This document shows positions 50,984 to 60,455 of a stretch of 64,000 nt of DNA, in pieces. The position numbers were made by a program, and so were the translations under genes. This DNA is from Bacillota bacterium. GTDB taxonomy: Bacteria; Bacillota; Clostridia; Lachnospirales; Lachnospiraceae. The stretch is from positions 310,001 through 374,000 of the forward strand of contig JAEYLX010000075.1 of the NCBI GenBank assembly GCA_023407575.1, read 5' to 3'. Below the pieces are notes generated by a model. That model was not told where the DNA came from and made no database searches. It worked only from the letters and a program-made list of their open reading frames with translations. Position 1 is the stretch's first letter; the number at the start of each line of letters is the position of its first letter.

Positions 50984-52150
50984 TCAATCTGTGTCATTTA
51001 TGATATCCCATTCATTTTTCTTCTTCCTATGTGTTAATAATACTCCACTTGTTAGAGCGGTAAATGGTGCTACCGTAACCAATCCAATACTCCCAATCAT
51101 AGTTTCTAGTATCTCTGCCGCAACAAATTTATAATTCAATATGTTATAAATTGGCGTTCCTTGCGCCATAAATACCATTAGCAAGGCTATGTAACCGCCG
51201 GAATATGCGAGTAGAAGTGTCGTAGTCTGTGTACCAAGTGCTGCTCTGCCCACCCGTATTCCTGACAGAGTTGCTTCCTTCCATTCAATGTCTGGCTTTT
51301 TTTCCACAACCTCATTAACAGAAGAGGTAATATCTACTGCCAAATCCATTACCGCACCTACACTTCCGATAAAGATACCTGCAGTAAATATGCGTGTTAG
51401 ATTAAGATTAACATAACCGCTATAAAGAAGGCTTTCCGAAAATGGCATAATCGCTCCATGTACTTTATATAAGTCAGTAAATATGATGCCCAAAATGACA
51501 GTTGTGATGGTTCCTAAAAGGGATCCTGTAATGGCAGACATCGCCTGACGATCAAAGCCATATACCATAATTATTGTAATTATAATTAAAACTAATACAA
51601 TTAAAAACCCAAAGATAACTGGATTATAGCCACTAAGATATCCTGGCACCATAACCTTCCAGATCATTAATACAGTAACTGCAAAGGATATCAACGATCT
51701 GATGCCTGTTTTTCCAGCAAACAGGATTAACAATAATGCAAATATTCCAACCAGAATCAATTCTTTTCCTATTCGATACTGATCTATCATATTGACAGAT
51801 ATAATCTTGTCCTCCTGATAGCTAATAACTACTAAAGCTTTGTCTCCCTGCTCAAAAAGCTTATCCTGCTCCAGTGAGCCATTTAATAGATTTATTCCGT
51901 CCACTATTTGCCCCTTAAAACGTCCACCAAGTAACTTAATTGAGCATTTCTGTTCACCAGAGCGTATTAACCCGGAGTCAATTAACATACTTTCATCCGT
52001 CTCTAGCACCTCTGCTGTTGTCCGATCTGTTCCTTTATAGATAATAGCTTCCTCAAAGCCTGTTGGAATTATTATTAAAACGATAAGTATAATTAGCGTA
52101 ACCAAGGTTGGTAAATAAGTACTCCACCATTTTTTATGCCCTAACTGCAT
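50984..52150 (-). CDS. YibE/F family membrane protein
   Basis: A 388-residue membrane protein. After helix 1 (about 12-30) comes an extracytoplasmic beta domain of ~95 residues, then seven or so helices (about 133-370) with the family pattern AGKTGIRSLISFAVTVLMIWKVMVPGYLSG and FIGSVGAVMDLAVDITSSVNEV. The family was named from a Lactococcus multitransmembrane protein, with unproven roles in transport. A small hydrophilic tail ends DIINDTD. The start codon follows a weak SD. No partner permease gene is next to it. Confidence 0.85.
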   Translation of the reverse strand: MQLGHKKWWSTYLPTLVTLIILIVLIIIPTGFEEAIIYKGTDRTTAEVLETDESMLIDSGLIRSGEQKCSIKLLGGRFKGQIVDGINLLNGSLEQDKLFEQGDKALVVISYQEDKIISVNMIDQYRIGKELILVGIFALLLILFAGKTGIRSLISFAVTVLMIWKVMVPGYLSGYNPVIFGFLIVLVLIIITIIMVYGFDRQAMSAITGSLLGTITTVILGIIFTDLYKVHGAIMPFSESLLYSGYVNLNLTRIFTAGIFIGSVGAVMDLAVDITSSVNEVVEKKPDIEWKEATLSGIRVGRAALGTQTTTLLLAYSGGYIALLMVFMAQGTPIYNILNYKFVAAEILETMIGSIGLVTVAPFTALTSGVLLTHRKKKNEWDIINDTD

Positions 52151-52199
52151 CTACAACCATACCTTTCTTAGTACCTGAAGGCTTTTCCCAAACCACAAC

Positions 52200-52236
52200 A
52201 ACTGGAAGAAACTCGCATTGCGTGTTTCTTCCAGTT
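52200..52236 (-). terminator. Hairpin after the alkaline phosphatase gene
   Basis: AACTGGAAGAAAC (52200-52212) pairs with GTTTCTTCCAGTT (52224-52236). The following minus-strand sequence GTTGTTGTGGTTT is only moderately U-rich, so efficiency as a terminator is uncertain. Confidence 0.65.
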
Positions 52237-52294
52237 CATGAAAAGTGAACTATCCTTTCCTCATGTGCAGGATACAAGCCCCGGTCTTGTATAT

Positions 52295-53827
52295 TTATTT
52301 TACTACGGTTAATGCTGCTAAATTCTTATATATTTCCGTATTATCATAATATCCTTCAAAGCTTTCAGCTCCATTACCAAGAGCAAAAACAGGAACTGGA
52401 ATACCCGTATGAGAATAGGAACTGAAGGCAATACCGGATTTGTTATTGAGAATATGGCAAATGGTCACCGTAAGAGGCTCGTAGGTACCATATAATACAT
52501 ACTCTTCTTCTGTTAACTGCTTTACCTCATTCATGGTCATGTTATAGGCATCTAGAAGTTTACTATATTCATAATCTGTTAATACCAAATGACTGTCCAC
52601 AGCACTTGCTGCTTTATTTTCTGGTACAAGTCCAAAATTTTTCTCTATGTCTGACAAAACCTGTGAGAATTTAGTGTTATTCTTCTTATAATTAGCAACA
52701 TAACTGGTATCAAATTTTGCATATGATATCTTTTGATTTTTAATATTTGCAAGATAGGTATCATAATTTGTTCCAGCAAAACCAATGGTTAAGCCACCTG
52801 TCTCATGATCTCCTGTTACTAAAATTAAGGTTTCCTCTGGATGTTTATTATAGAAGTCAATGGCAACATTTACTGCATTACTAAGAGCAACTGTATCTTG
52901 AATAGTAGAGGCTGCATCATTTGCATGGCATGCCCAGTCAATCTTTCCACCTTCCACCATCATAAAGAAGCCTTTGCTGTTATCCAGAACATCAATTCCT
53001 TTTTTAACATAATCAGCAAGCTTCCATTCATTTGCCGCAGCATCAATGGAATAGCTCATGGCTTCAGAATCTGCTAAGGTTTCTGCAATAACAAGTGCTT
53101 TCCCATCGGAAGCCTTCAAATTATTTGCAGCAGCTTGTGTCTTTATTACTTTATAGCCAGCCTTTGCAGCCAGATCATAAAGACTAGGTTGATCATTTTT
53201 ATTACCAGTCGGTTTGAGTAACGCACCACCTGCGAAATAATCGAAGTTACTTGCTATCATTTCCAAGCCAATTTCATAATAATTGTTTCTTGTGGTTTGG
53301 TGAGCATAGAAAGCTGCTGGTGTCGCATGATTAATGTTTACAGTTGAGATAATACCAATCTTATAACCCAATTGCTTTTTCAGCTTTTCAGAAATGGTTT
53401 CATACTTTACCGTTAAGGTAGTATCCATGTTAATGACTCCACTGTAGGTTTTATATCCTGTAGACATTGAAGTCGCTGTGGAAGCGGAATCTGGACAGAA
53501 TGAAGTACTGTCAAAGGTCTGTGCCGATCCAGCAATTGGGAAATTCATAAAGCTAAGATTATCTGATTTCACTTTACCGCTACTCTGTGTTGCTCCGAGA
53601 TAATAAGATGCTGCCTGTACCTGGGGATAACTCATGCCATCTCCGATAAATAAGAAGATATACTTTGGAGCCTTTGTTCCCTTTTCCTTTATTACCTTTG
53701 TGATTGCAACATTTTTCTTTTCTTCTGAAGCTTGTGCTCTACTGTTGGTATTAACCAGGACAGCAGATGTAACGAATAATACAAATAACATTCCTAATGC
53801 CAGAATTCTTTTCCAATACTTCTTCAT
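52295..53827 (-). CDS. phoA: Secreted alkaline phosphatase
   Basis: A 510-residue PhoA-type enzyme. The signal peptide spans about residues 1-33 (KKYWKRILALGMLFVLFVTSAVLV...RAQA). The catalytic Ser lies in CPDSASTATSMSTG (about 110-123), metal ligands in FLFIGDGMSYPQ (about 58), GGKIDWACHANDAA and VTGDHETGGLTIG. It hydrolyses phosphomonoesters outside the cell with two zinc and one magnesium ion. AAAGGAG before the ATG at 53827 selects that start over 53866. There is no visible Pho box; regulation by phosphate is an assumption. Confidence 0.94.
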   Translation of the reverse strand: MKKYWKRILALGMLFVLFVTSAVLVNTNSRAQASEEKKNVAITKVIKEKGTKAPKYIFLFIGDGMSYPQVQAASYYLGATQSSGKVKSDNLSFMNFPIAGSAQTFDSTSFCPDSASTATSMSTGYKTYSGVINMDTTLTVKYETISEKLKKQLGYKIGIISTVNINHATPAAFYAHQTTRNNYYEIGLEMIASNFDYFAGGALLKPTGNKNDQPSLYDLAAKAGYKVIKTQAAANNLKASDGKALVIAETLADSEAMSYSIDAAANEWKLADYVKKGIDVLDNSKGFFMMVEGGKIDWACHANDAASTIQDTVALSNAVNVAIDFYNKHPEETLILVTGDHETGGLTIGFAGTNYDTYLANIKNQKISYAKFDTSYVANYKKNNTKFSQVLSDIEKNFGLVPENKAASAVDSHLVLTDYEYSKLLDAYNMTMNEVKQLTEEEYVLYGTYEPLTVTICHILNNKSGIAFSSYSHTGIPVPVFALGNGAESFEGYYDNTEIYKNLAALTVVK

Positions 53828-54072
53828 ACTCCGTCTCCTTTTGAGATAAATAGTGGTTTGTAACAATAGTTTCTTTTCTCCTTAACTATATCAATTCCTA
53901 TGTAAAATCTACTATCACCTCAAAGTTAAATATTGGATAAATATGGATGAAATAAAAGACAAGTTTGATAAAAGTAATCAAAATCTATCCCAAACTAATT
54001 TCAAATTTATGTAACTATTTTTACATAGGTAAACTACGCATTGTAACTGCTGACAATTTTTTGCAAAAAAAT

Positions 54073-54149
54073 AAGCCTATTACCAATCGAATATTTCACC
54101 TTAGCATAATATAATTAAACTATTGGCGAACCATCAATTGAATAGGCTT
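54073..54149 (-). terminator. Wide hairpin downstream of the MFS gene
   Basis: AAGCCTATT (54073-54081) pairs with AATAGGCTT (54141-54149) across a 59-base loop that contains partial further pairing. The minus strand continues with ATTTTTTTGC. It may terminate the transcript that ends at 54187. The remaining 53867-54072 has no feature I recognise. Confidence 0.55.
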
Positions 54150-54186
54150 TAGGCTCTTTTATTGACTATTATATTCAAACTCACTA

Positions 54187-55422
54187 CTACTCGGCTTCTG
54201 CTTCTATTTCGGCTACGGGTTCCCCCACTTTAAGTAAATTTTTGTTCCTAACTAAGAAAAATGCCTGCACAAATATGATTGCACCAGTGCCAATTAATAA
54301 CCACTCGATTTTAACTGCATCAGATAATGGCCCAAAAAGTAGCATCGCTAAAGGCATCATGGAACTGGAGATCATACCGAATACACCAAAAATTCTGCCT
54401 AAATAATCCCCTTCCACTCGCTCCTGTAAGATTACAACAAAAGGTGTATTAAACCCAGGTATGCTAAGACCTGTTGTGAGCATAAAGAACAAATAAATCC
54501 AAAAATCAGGTATAATACCGAGAGCAATTGTACTTATGCCAAAAAGTAAACAAGCTATAAACATGGTTTTAACTCTATTTTTAAAACCTCCCCAAGAAGC
54601 AATTAATAGTCCACTTATCATTGTTCCTATAGAAAATACAATTTCTATTGCTGTTAATCTCCATACCTCATCACCAAAGGTTCGGGTAACCTGAAGAGGT
54701 GTTAAAAATGCCGCCGGAGATACCAGAAAAAGAAAGATACCACAGAACACAAAAAAATCTCTGATATATTTATGTGTTCTTATATAACTAATTCCCATTT
54801 TAAAATCCGTGAGATAATTTACTTTTTCTTTTTGTAGCGCTTTTTCATGAGGTTTTACCCGAATAAGCGTCAACATGATAAATACTGCAATTGCTGCTGT
54901 TACCACATCAATAAAAAAGATATTCTCCAGTGGTGCTACAAACATAATTGCCCCACTCACCATAGGTGATAATAATAAGATAAGTGATTGAATACTTCCA
55001 TTAATACCATTAATCTTTGTCAGTTTGTCCTCTGGAACAATTTGTGGAAGAAAAGCAGCTACTGCAGGTGATTGAATTCCTCCACCAATGGCCCTAACAG
55101 AGGATATGACAAATAATAACCAAATAAACTTAAACCCATTCATATAAAAAAGGGCTAATATCAACGTAGATGCCGCTATCATTGTATCGGCTAGAACAAT
55201 TAATAACCTCCGATTGTATCGGTCCGCCCAAACCCCTGCAAGCGGCGATAGAAAAAACGTAGGGAGAAACCCGCATATTATCGAGATTGTCATCATAATG
55301 CCTGACTTTGTTTCTAATGTGATATACCACATTATTGCATATTGGACTAAGGATGAGCCAAATAAAGAAATTGTTTGACTTGTCAAAAACAAGATAACAT
55401 TCTTTTTCCAGTTCTCTTTCAT
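54187..55422 (-). CDS. MFS efflux transporter (macrolide-efflux/Mef-like)
   Basis: A 411-residue membrane protein with 12 helices. The pattern FLTSQTISLFGSSLVQYAIMWYITL at the start, PLAGVWADRYNRRLLIVLADT (motif A) near 65, and GGGIQSPAVAAFLPQIVPEDKLTKINGI near 118 is that of the Mef / DrugMetabolite-type MFS exporters. These pump macrolides, siderophores or related compounds. The ATG at 55422 is preferred from family alignment, since AAAGG lies too close to the ATG at 55434; neither is ideal. A 14-base palindrome AATTGAATTCAATT at 55481-55494 lies shortly upstream. The other 450 bases to 55952 are AT-rich with no gene. Confidence 0.82.
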   Translation of the reverse strand: MKENWKKNVILFLTSQTISLFGSSLVQYAIMWYITLETKSGIMMTISIICGFLPTFFLSPLAGVWADRYNRRLLIVLADTMIAASTLILALFYMNGFKFIWLLFVISSVRAIGGGIQSPAVAAFLPQIVPEDKLTKINGINGSIQSLILLLSPMVSGAIMFVAPLENIFFIDVVTAAIAVFIMLTLIRVKPHEKALQKEKVNYLTDFKMGISYIRTHKYIRDFFVFCGIFLFLVSPAAFLTPLQVTRTFGDEVWRLTAIEIVFSIGTMISGLLIASWGGFKNRVKTMFIACLLFGISTIALGIIPDFWIYLFFMLTTGLSIPGFNTPFVVILQERVEGDYLGRIFGVFGMISSSMMPLAMLLFGPLSDAVKIEWLLIGTGAIIFVQAFFLVRNKNLLKVGEPVAEIEAEAE

Positions 55423-55952
55423 TAAAATAACCATGCCTTTCTAAAACCTACTATGTTTTTGCAGGTGCCGTTTAAATTGAAATTGAATTCAATTATCACT
55501 TAATTAATAGATCCCATATGTTAAAGAGTGAAGATTAATTGTAATAAAAAAACGGCTTATTTGCAAGGAGTAAAAGCTCAAATTCTTTGTAATTTAGTCT
55601 ATTTCACATACATTTTGCATTATTGTTCTATACTGTATAAATATTCTTAAACAATAATTTTAAATCTTATGATTAAATGAATGAAATATTTAGTTTCTCC
55701 TATTTTTCATTAATTTTTTATATATCAACAAAATTAATAGTGCTCAAGAATAAGCTTTTCAAGGGGTTTAGCTGTTCTCGCTTATTTCCATCCCCAAAGT
55801 TGTCTTAATTTTCTTAATTTTTCCTTATAAATAATTAATATATACTATTAGTAAAATTAATAAGATTTTTTTCAAAAACACTAATATTTATGTAGAAATC
55901 TGTTGACATATGTGCTATACTATTCGAGATAAATATTAAGGAGGGTAATACG

Positions 55953-57230
55953 TTGGAAAACAAAAAAATCATTCAAGTGGAAGATAAGGTACCGATGAAA
56001 CTAATGTTCCCGCTGTCACTTCAGCACATGTTCGCTATGTTTGGCGCATCAGTTTTAGTTCCTATTCTCTTCAAAATTGATCCATCAGTCGTACTGTTAA
56101 TGAACGGTATCGGCACACTATTATTTATTCTTATTACGAAAGGCAAAGCACCGGCTTATTTAGGCTCCAGCTTTGCTTTTCTTGCGCCTGCAGGTCTTGT
56201 CATCAGCAAATGGGGTTATCAAGAGGCGCTTGGTGGTTTTATAGCAGTAGGTTTTGCACTCTGTATACTTGCTTTCATTATTTACAAGTTCGGAGTAAAG
56301 TGGATTGATATTGTTCTTCCGGCAGCAGCTATGGGTCCTGTTGTTGCATTGATTGGTTTGGAGCTTGCTTCGACTGCCGCTGATACAGCTGGTCTTCTTA
56401 TTACAGAGAATAATCCTGCGATTGATCCAAAAAACGTAATCGTATTTCTTGTTACACTGGCTTTTGCAGTATTAGGTAATGTACTTTTCCGTAAATTCTT
56501 TGCAGTAATACCTATCTTAATCTCTATTGTTGCTGGTTATGTAACTGCACTCATTACTAAAGTTGTTACTCCGGAAACCGTTCTGGAAGCTTTAAAATCT
56601 AGCTTCTTTGTAATGCCAAATTTCCAGGCTCCACATTTTAATTTTGAAGCAATTCTAATGATTTTCCCTGTTATCCTGGTTCTTGCTTCCGAACATATCG
56701 GACATCAGATTGTAACAAGTAAAATTGTTGATAAAGATCTCCTTAAAAATCCTGGTTTACATCGTTCTATGTTGGCAGATGGTGTTTCTACAATGCTTTC
56801 TGGCTTTGTAGGTTCAGTACCAACAACAACCTATGGTGAAAACATTGGTGTTATGGCGATGACAAAGGTATATTCCGTAAGAGTAATTGGCGGAGCTGCT
56901 CTCCTTTCTATCATTGCTTCGGTTATTGGTCCAGTTGCTGCTCTTATTCAGACCATCCCTAATCCAGTAATTGGTGGTATCTCCTTCCTATTATACGGTA
57001 TGATTGGTGCTTCCGGTATCCGTGTTATGGTCGATGGACAAGTTGATTTTGGTCGCAGTCGTAATCTTACCTTAACTTCTGTTGTATTTGTTACAGGCTT
57101 GTCCGGTGTAGCTTTCAATATAGGAGAAGTAACCTTAAAAGGTATGGTACTAGCTACTATTGTTGGTATGATTTTATCCCTTCTCTTCTTTATCTTCGAC
57201 AAATTCAAACTAACAAACGACAGAGAATAG
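55953..57230 (+). CDS. uraA: Uracil/xanthine permease family transporter (UraA-like)
   Basis: A 425-residue membrane protein of the nucleobase:cation symporter-2 family with 14 hydrophobic segments. Signatures: LSLQHMFAMFGASVLVPIL (about 22-40), AYLGSSFAFLAP (about 68-79), ASEHIGHQIVTSKI (Glu and His of the substrate site, about 247-260) and GSVPTTTYGENIGVMAMTKVYS (about 287-308). It takes up uracil with protons. The start codon is TTG, with AAGGAGG eight bases upstream; there is no suitable ATG nearby, so this rare start seems real. A -10-like TATACT lies at 55915-55920 region. It is monocistronic. Confidence 0.9.
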   Translation: MENKKIIQVEDKVPMKLMFPLSLQHMFAMFGASVLVPILFKIDPSVVLLMNGIGTLLFILITKGKAPAYLGSSFAFLAPAGLVISKWGYQEALGGFIAVGFALCILAFIIYKFGVKWIDIVLPAAAMGPVVALIGLELASTAADTAGLLITENNPAIDPKNVIVFLVTLAFAVLGNVLFRKFFAVIPILISIVAGYVTALITKVVTPETVLEALKSSFFVMPNFQAPHFNFEAILMIFPVILVLASEHIGHQIVTSKIVDKDLLKNPGLHRSMLADGVSTMLSGFVGSVPTTTYGENIGVMAMTKVYSVRVIGGAALLSIIASVIGPVAALIQTIPNPVIGGISFLLYGMIGASGIRVMVDGQVDFGRSRNLTLTSVVFVTGLSGVAFNIGEVTLKGMVLATIVGMILSLLFFIFDKFKLTNDRE

Positions 57231-57257
57231 TTCATAAAATAATTATTTTTACTTAAA

Positions 57258-57331
57258 AATCCCCCTGCTGATATTAACCTTCATCCAAATATAAAAACTT
57301 GGAATGCGGTTCAACCTTAACAGGGGGAATT
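57258..57331. terminator. Terminator between uraA and the GNAT gene
   Basis: AATCCCCCTG (57258-57267) pairs with CAGGGGGAATT (57321-57331), with imperfect continued pairing of the inner bases. T-runs are present on both sides, so it serves both converging genes. Confidence 0.88.
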
Positions 57332-57402
57332 ATTTTGCTTTTCTATATAAGATTTATTTATTTTGCTTATCAGATAACAATAATTACATTACTATCGTTT
57401 CA

Positions 57403-57933
57403 TTAGACTGTTTTTCCATACAATAACCCATCATAATAATTGTCCTCTATGAAATAATGATCCTTTAATCTTCCTTCTAATACATATCCATTCTTTTCAA
57501 GAATTTTAGCAGATCCTATATTCGCATCCACAACTGCTGCATGGAGCTTATGTAGATGAAGTTTTTGAAATGCATAGTCACTTAATAATGCTAAACTTTC
57601 GGAACCATACCCCTTACCCCAATAATCTTTATGAAATACATATCCTATCTCTGCTTTATTTGCTTCCTTATCAAAGTCAAAAAGCATTACAGTGCCAATC
57701 ACCTCATTTGTTTCCTTTATAACAACGGATGCATATAAATGAGTTTCCTCTGCTTCCCTTTTTAACATCACTTGAATAAAATTACTGGTCTCCTCCAGAG
57801 TGTTCATTAAACGCCAGCCAATAAATCGTGAGACATCTGTATCCGAGGCATATGCATGTATTTCTTTCGCATCCGCTACATTTAATTGTTGAAAACGGAT
57901 ATTCTTACCCTCTAAAGAGTGAAATAGGTTCAT
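57403..57933 (-). CDS. GNAT-family N-acetyltransferase (RimJ/RimL type)
   Basis: A 176-residue cytoplasmic protein. The acetyl-CoA-binding motif is visible as IGYVFHKDYWGKGYGSESLALLSDYAF (about 97-123; Q/RxxGxG/A in the form KGYGSE), and the C-terminal AVVDANIGSAKILEKNGYVLEGRLKDHY with the catalytic-region Asn/Tyr. Such enzymes acetylate protein N-termini, antibiotics or metabolites; the substrate is not evident. A weak SD GGAGAT is present. It stands alone. Confidence 0.88.
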   Translation of the reverse strand: MNLFHSLEGKNIRFQQLNVADAKEIHAYASDTDVSRFIGWRLMNTLEETSNFIQVMLKREAEETHLYASVVIKETNEVIGTVMLFDFDKEANKAEIGYVFHKDYWGKGYGSESLALLSDYAFQKLHLHKLHAAVVDANIGSAKILEKNGYVLEGRLKDHYFIEDNYYDGLLYGKTV

Positions 57934-58051
57934 TTATTCCTTATCTCCCTTACTTTAATTATAGTTAGTATAACAGCATTTATTAGTTATTTTAAATTAT
58001 AAATAATATAATAGCAAACCACAATTATTATTTCATACCGTAATTAAGACT

Positions 58052-58097
58052 AAAAAAAACACAGCATGATTAGATATCCTCCATCACATACTGTGTT
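58052..58097 (-). terminator. Terminator after the cytidylate-kinase-like gene
   Basis: AACACAG (58058-58064) pairs with CTGTGTT (58091-58097), inner ATG/CAT pairs; the minus strand ends in TTTTTTTTAG. Confidence 0.85.
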
Positions 58098-58110
58098 CGT
58101 ATCTTTCACT

Positions 58111-58704
58111 TTATAATAACGTATCCTTAACAATTTGAGTTAAAATGGACGCCGTTTTATCTACCCCAAATCTGCTGCTATCTATCATTACGTTGTAGCC
58201 ACTATAAGCATTTTCAATTCCTTTGCCATAACGCAAGCGATACTTGTCTCTTGCCATATCAACTTCTTTGATCATTTTCTTCGCTGTTTTAGGATCCATT
58301 TTTAAAGTTTCAATACAGTTATGTAGTCTCCATTCATATGGCGCATAGACATAGATATTCAGACATCTTGAATGATCCTTTAAGATACTGCTCGCACATC
58401 GTCCTACAATGATACAGGACTCTTTCTTTGTAAGATCCCGTATAATATTAGTTTGTACCTCGAAAATCTCATCCTGAAAGTTGCTAATTCCTATGCCTAA
58501 CGGATACTTTCTTTGAAAGAGAGAGGAACTGGCACTTTCTTCTTCATTACTAATTAAAGGTATTGGTTGCCCCATGCGTTTCGAGGTTTCTTCTACGATA
58601 TCTCTGTCATAGTATTCAATCTTTAGTTCCTCAGACATTTTCTTAGCAATTGTACGTCCTAAACTGGCAAATTGCCTCGAAATAGTAATTGCGTAATTCT
58701 CCAT
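58111..58704 (-). CDS. Cytidylate-kinase-like protein
   Basis: A 197-residue protein of the cytidylate kinase-like family (AAA_26). The start ITISRQFASLGRTIAKKMSEEL corresponds to the P-loop helix in these proteins, although the glycine pattern is looser than in true CMP kinase. VGRCASSILKDH and VYVYAPYEWRL-like segments (IYVYAPYEWR) match the core strand and the NMP-lid start. Many such proteins in Lachnospiraceae have no known substrate. It is about 110 bases downstream of the amino-acid ABC operon and may have its own promoter. Confidence 0.82.
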   Translation of the reverse strand: MENYAITISRQFASLGRTIAKKMSEELKIEYYDRDIVEETSKRMGQPIPLISNEEESASSSLFQRKYPLGIGISNFQDEIFEVQTNIIRDLTKKESCIIVGRCASSILKDHSRCLNIYVYAPYEWRLHNCIETLKMDPKTAKKMIKEVDMARDKYRLRYGKGIENAYSGYNVMIDSSRFGVDKTASILTQIVKDTLL

Positions 58705-58815
58705 GCAAATTCTCCATTCTTATGAAAAACATTATAAGGTAAGTATAAATATCTTTTTTTCATTATGATACTTACAAGGTTTTAAGTAAAGCTTATTATC
58801 TGAAGTAAATTATTA

Positions 58816-59577
58816 TTACAGGGTAGGTGTCAGCTTTGCCTTTAAGGTCCTACGCTTTTGAATATAACGAACCACTGAGGATAAGGAAAAATTAATGATG
58901 AAGTATATTAAAGCTGCAAAACCAAACAACACAAAAACATCTGATACATTAATCTTTCCAGTTCCATTATAGATATATGCAGAAGTTAAAAGTGTCTTGA
59001 TTTTGGACATCAACTCAATGACAGCAATATTTGCCAAGTAAGAGGAATCCTTAATTGTTGTTATTATCTGACTAATTAAGGTAGGTATAATATTCCTATA
59101 AGCTTGTGGTAATACAATGTAAATCATAATCTGCACCGTATTGAACCCTTGTGAGCGTCCAGCTTCAAATTGTCCACTGGGAACTGAATTAAGACCACCT
59201 CTAACAATTTCTGCAATAACGGAAGATGTAAATAAAATTAATGCAGTTGCGGCTTTAAATAACAAGGTAACTTCGACAGAGGTTAACCCAAACATTTTTC
59301 TTGATAAAAAACTAGGAAATTGCAAAGATACAAATATTACAATCCAGAGCATTAAAGGGGTATTACGAAATATTTCAATATATGCAGTAGCTAACCACTT
59401 TAGCGGTCTTGTCCAAGTGGTACAATAATTACGAACCAATGCCAGTATGGACCCGATTACCACTCCAAACCCAACAGCCACAACAGAAATAATTAACGTA
59501 AAAACAATTCCTTTTAATAGAAAAAATAATATATTATAATCCTTTAGGATTGAGATACTAGCTTCAAAATTGCTCAT
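58816..59577 (-). CDS. Polar amino-acid ABC transporter permease
   Basis: A 253-residue inner-membrane protein of the HisM/GlnP family with five helices. The cytoplasmic EAA loop, GQFEAGRSQGFNTVQIMIYIVLPQA, is at about 138-162. It forms the channel with the preceding permease, likely as a heterodimer. The start codon is three bases after the stop of that gene. The last gene of the operon ATPase - binding protein - permease - permease. Confidence 0.92.
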   Translation of the reverse strand: MSNFEASISILKDYNILFFLLKGIVFTLIISVVAVGFGVVIGSILALVRNYCTTWTRPLKWLATAYIEIFRNTPLMLWIVIFVSLQFPSFLSRKMFGLTSVEVTLLFKAATALILFTSSVIAEIVRGGLNSVPSGQFEAGRSQGFNTVQIMIYIVLPQAYRNIIPTLISQIITTIKDSSYLANIAVIELMSKIKTLLTSAYIYNGTGKINVSDVFVLFGFAALIYFIINFSLSSVVRYIQKRRTLKAKLTPTL

Positions 59578-59579
59578 AA

Positions 59580-60305
59580 TTAAAGTACCTCCCCTTCTCC
59601 GCCAGTTTTGAGGTTAACAGTTCTCTGCTCTCGTTTCTTTAAGGATGTCTCCCAGGCACTAGCCAAAGTCGACAGTGGAAAGCATACAGCAAAAAACATG
59701 AGACCACATAGGAAATAAGCTTGTGAATATGATCCCCCTGTTTGTTCGCCTGTAACGAAACTATAAGTGAGTGAAATTAGATCAGCACCACCAATAATAT
59801 AAAGACAGGAAGTGTTCTTAATTAAATTCACCACCTGATTTACCATAGGTGGTAAAATTATCTTGATACTTTGTGGTAGGATAATATAATACATTCTCCC
59901 TACATAGGTAAAACCCTGGGATTGTGCTGCTTCAAATTGTCCTTTTGGAATAGACCCGATTCCAGCACGAACCACTTCGGAAACATATGCTCCATGATAG
60001 ATTCCCAACGAAATAATACCGGTTGGAATAATACCTATGCTGTTACCTGAATATGCTAGAGCAAAATATAAAAAACACAATTGAAGAATGAGCGGAGTAT
60101 TCTGAATAATCTCTACATAAATACGGCTAATAACTTCCAGCCACCGCTTCCCACTTGTAGCTAATAAGCCAAAAATGATGCCTAATACCAAGGAAATAAG
60201 TAAGGCAAATATCGCCATTCTACAGGTATTCCATAATCCCAATAAAAATGTGGATCTGAATATCCATACTTTCTCCCAAGCGTCTGGAGAGAAAAATTCT
60301 ACCAT
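59580..60305 (-). CDS. Polar amino-acid ABC transporter permease
   Basis: A 241-residue membrane protein of the same family as the following gene. EAA loop: GQFEAAQSQGFTYVGRMYYIILPQS at about 129-153. NTPLILQLCFLYFAL (about 70-84) is also typical. AGGAGG lies upstream. A hairpin in the gap before this gene probably lowers its level compared with the binding protein. Confidence 0.92.
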   Translation of the reverse strand: MVEFFSPDAWEKVWIFRSTFLLGLWNTCRMAIFALLISLVLGIIFGLLATSGKRWLEVISRIYVEIIQNTPLILQLCFLYFALAYSGNSIGIIPTGIISLGIYHGAYVSEVVRAGIGSIPKGQFEAAQSQGFTYVGRMYYIILPQSIKIILPPMVNQVVNLIKNTSCLYIIGGADLISLTYSFVTGEQTGGSYSQAYFLCGLMFFAVCFPLSTLASAWETSLKKREQRTVNLKTGGEGEVL

Positions 60306-60357
60306 TCGTAATACCTCCTATAATTTAGTATAGAAAGTGCTGTTGCTATAGAAACTC

Positions 60358-60403
60358 AAAGAAAAGAATGTAGATTAGTTCCCTAATATGCATTCTTTTC
60401 TTT
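60358..60403 (-). terminator. Intercistronic hairpin between binding protein and permeases
   Basis: AAAGAAAAGAATG (60358-60370) pairs with CATTCTTTTCTTT (60391-60403), with inner ATTAG/CTAAT pairs. It may be a partial terminator or a processing barrier that keeps the binding-protein mRNA in excess. Confidence 0.7.
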
Positions 60404-60455
60404 CTCTTAACTCCTATATTTAACAACTACTTAGAATACTCATTTTACTAACCGA

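Noticed and set aside
55435..55952. Purine riboswitch or PyrR-type attenuator in front of uraA
   Set aside because: No conserved junction, no terminator/antiterminator pair and no PyrR-binding-loop-like motif were found in this AT-rich gap.
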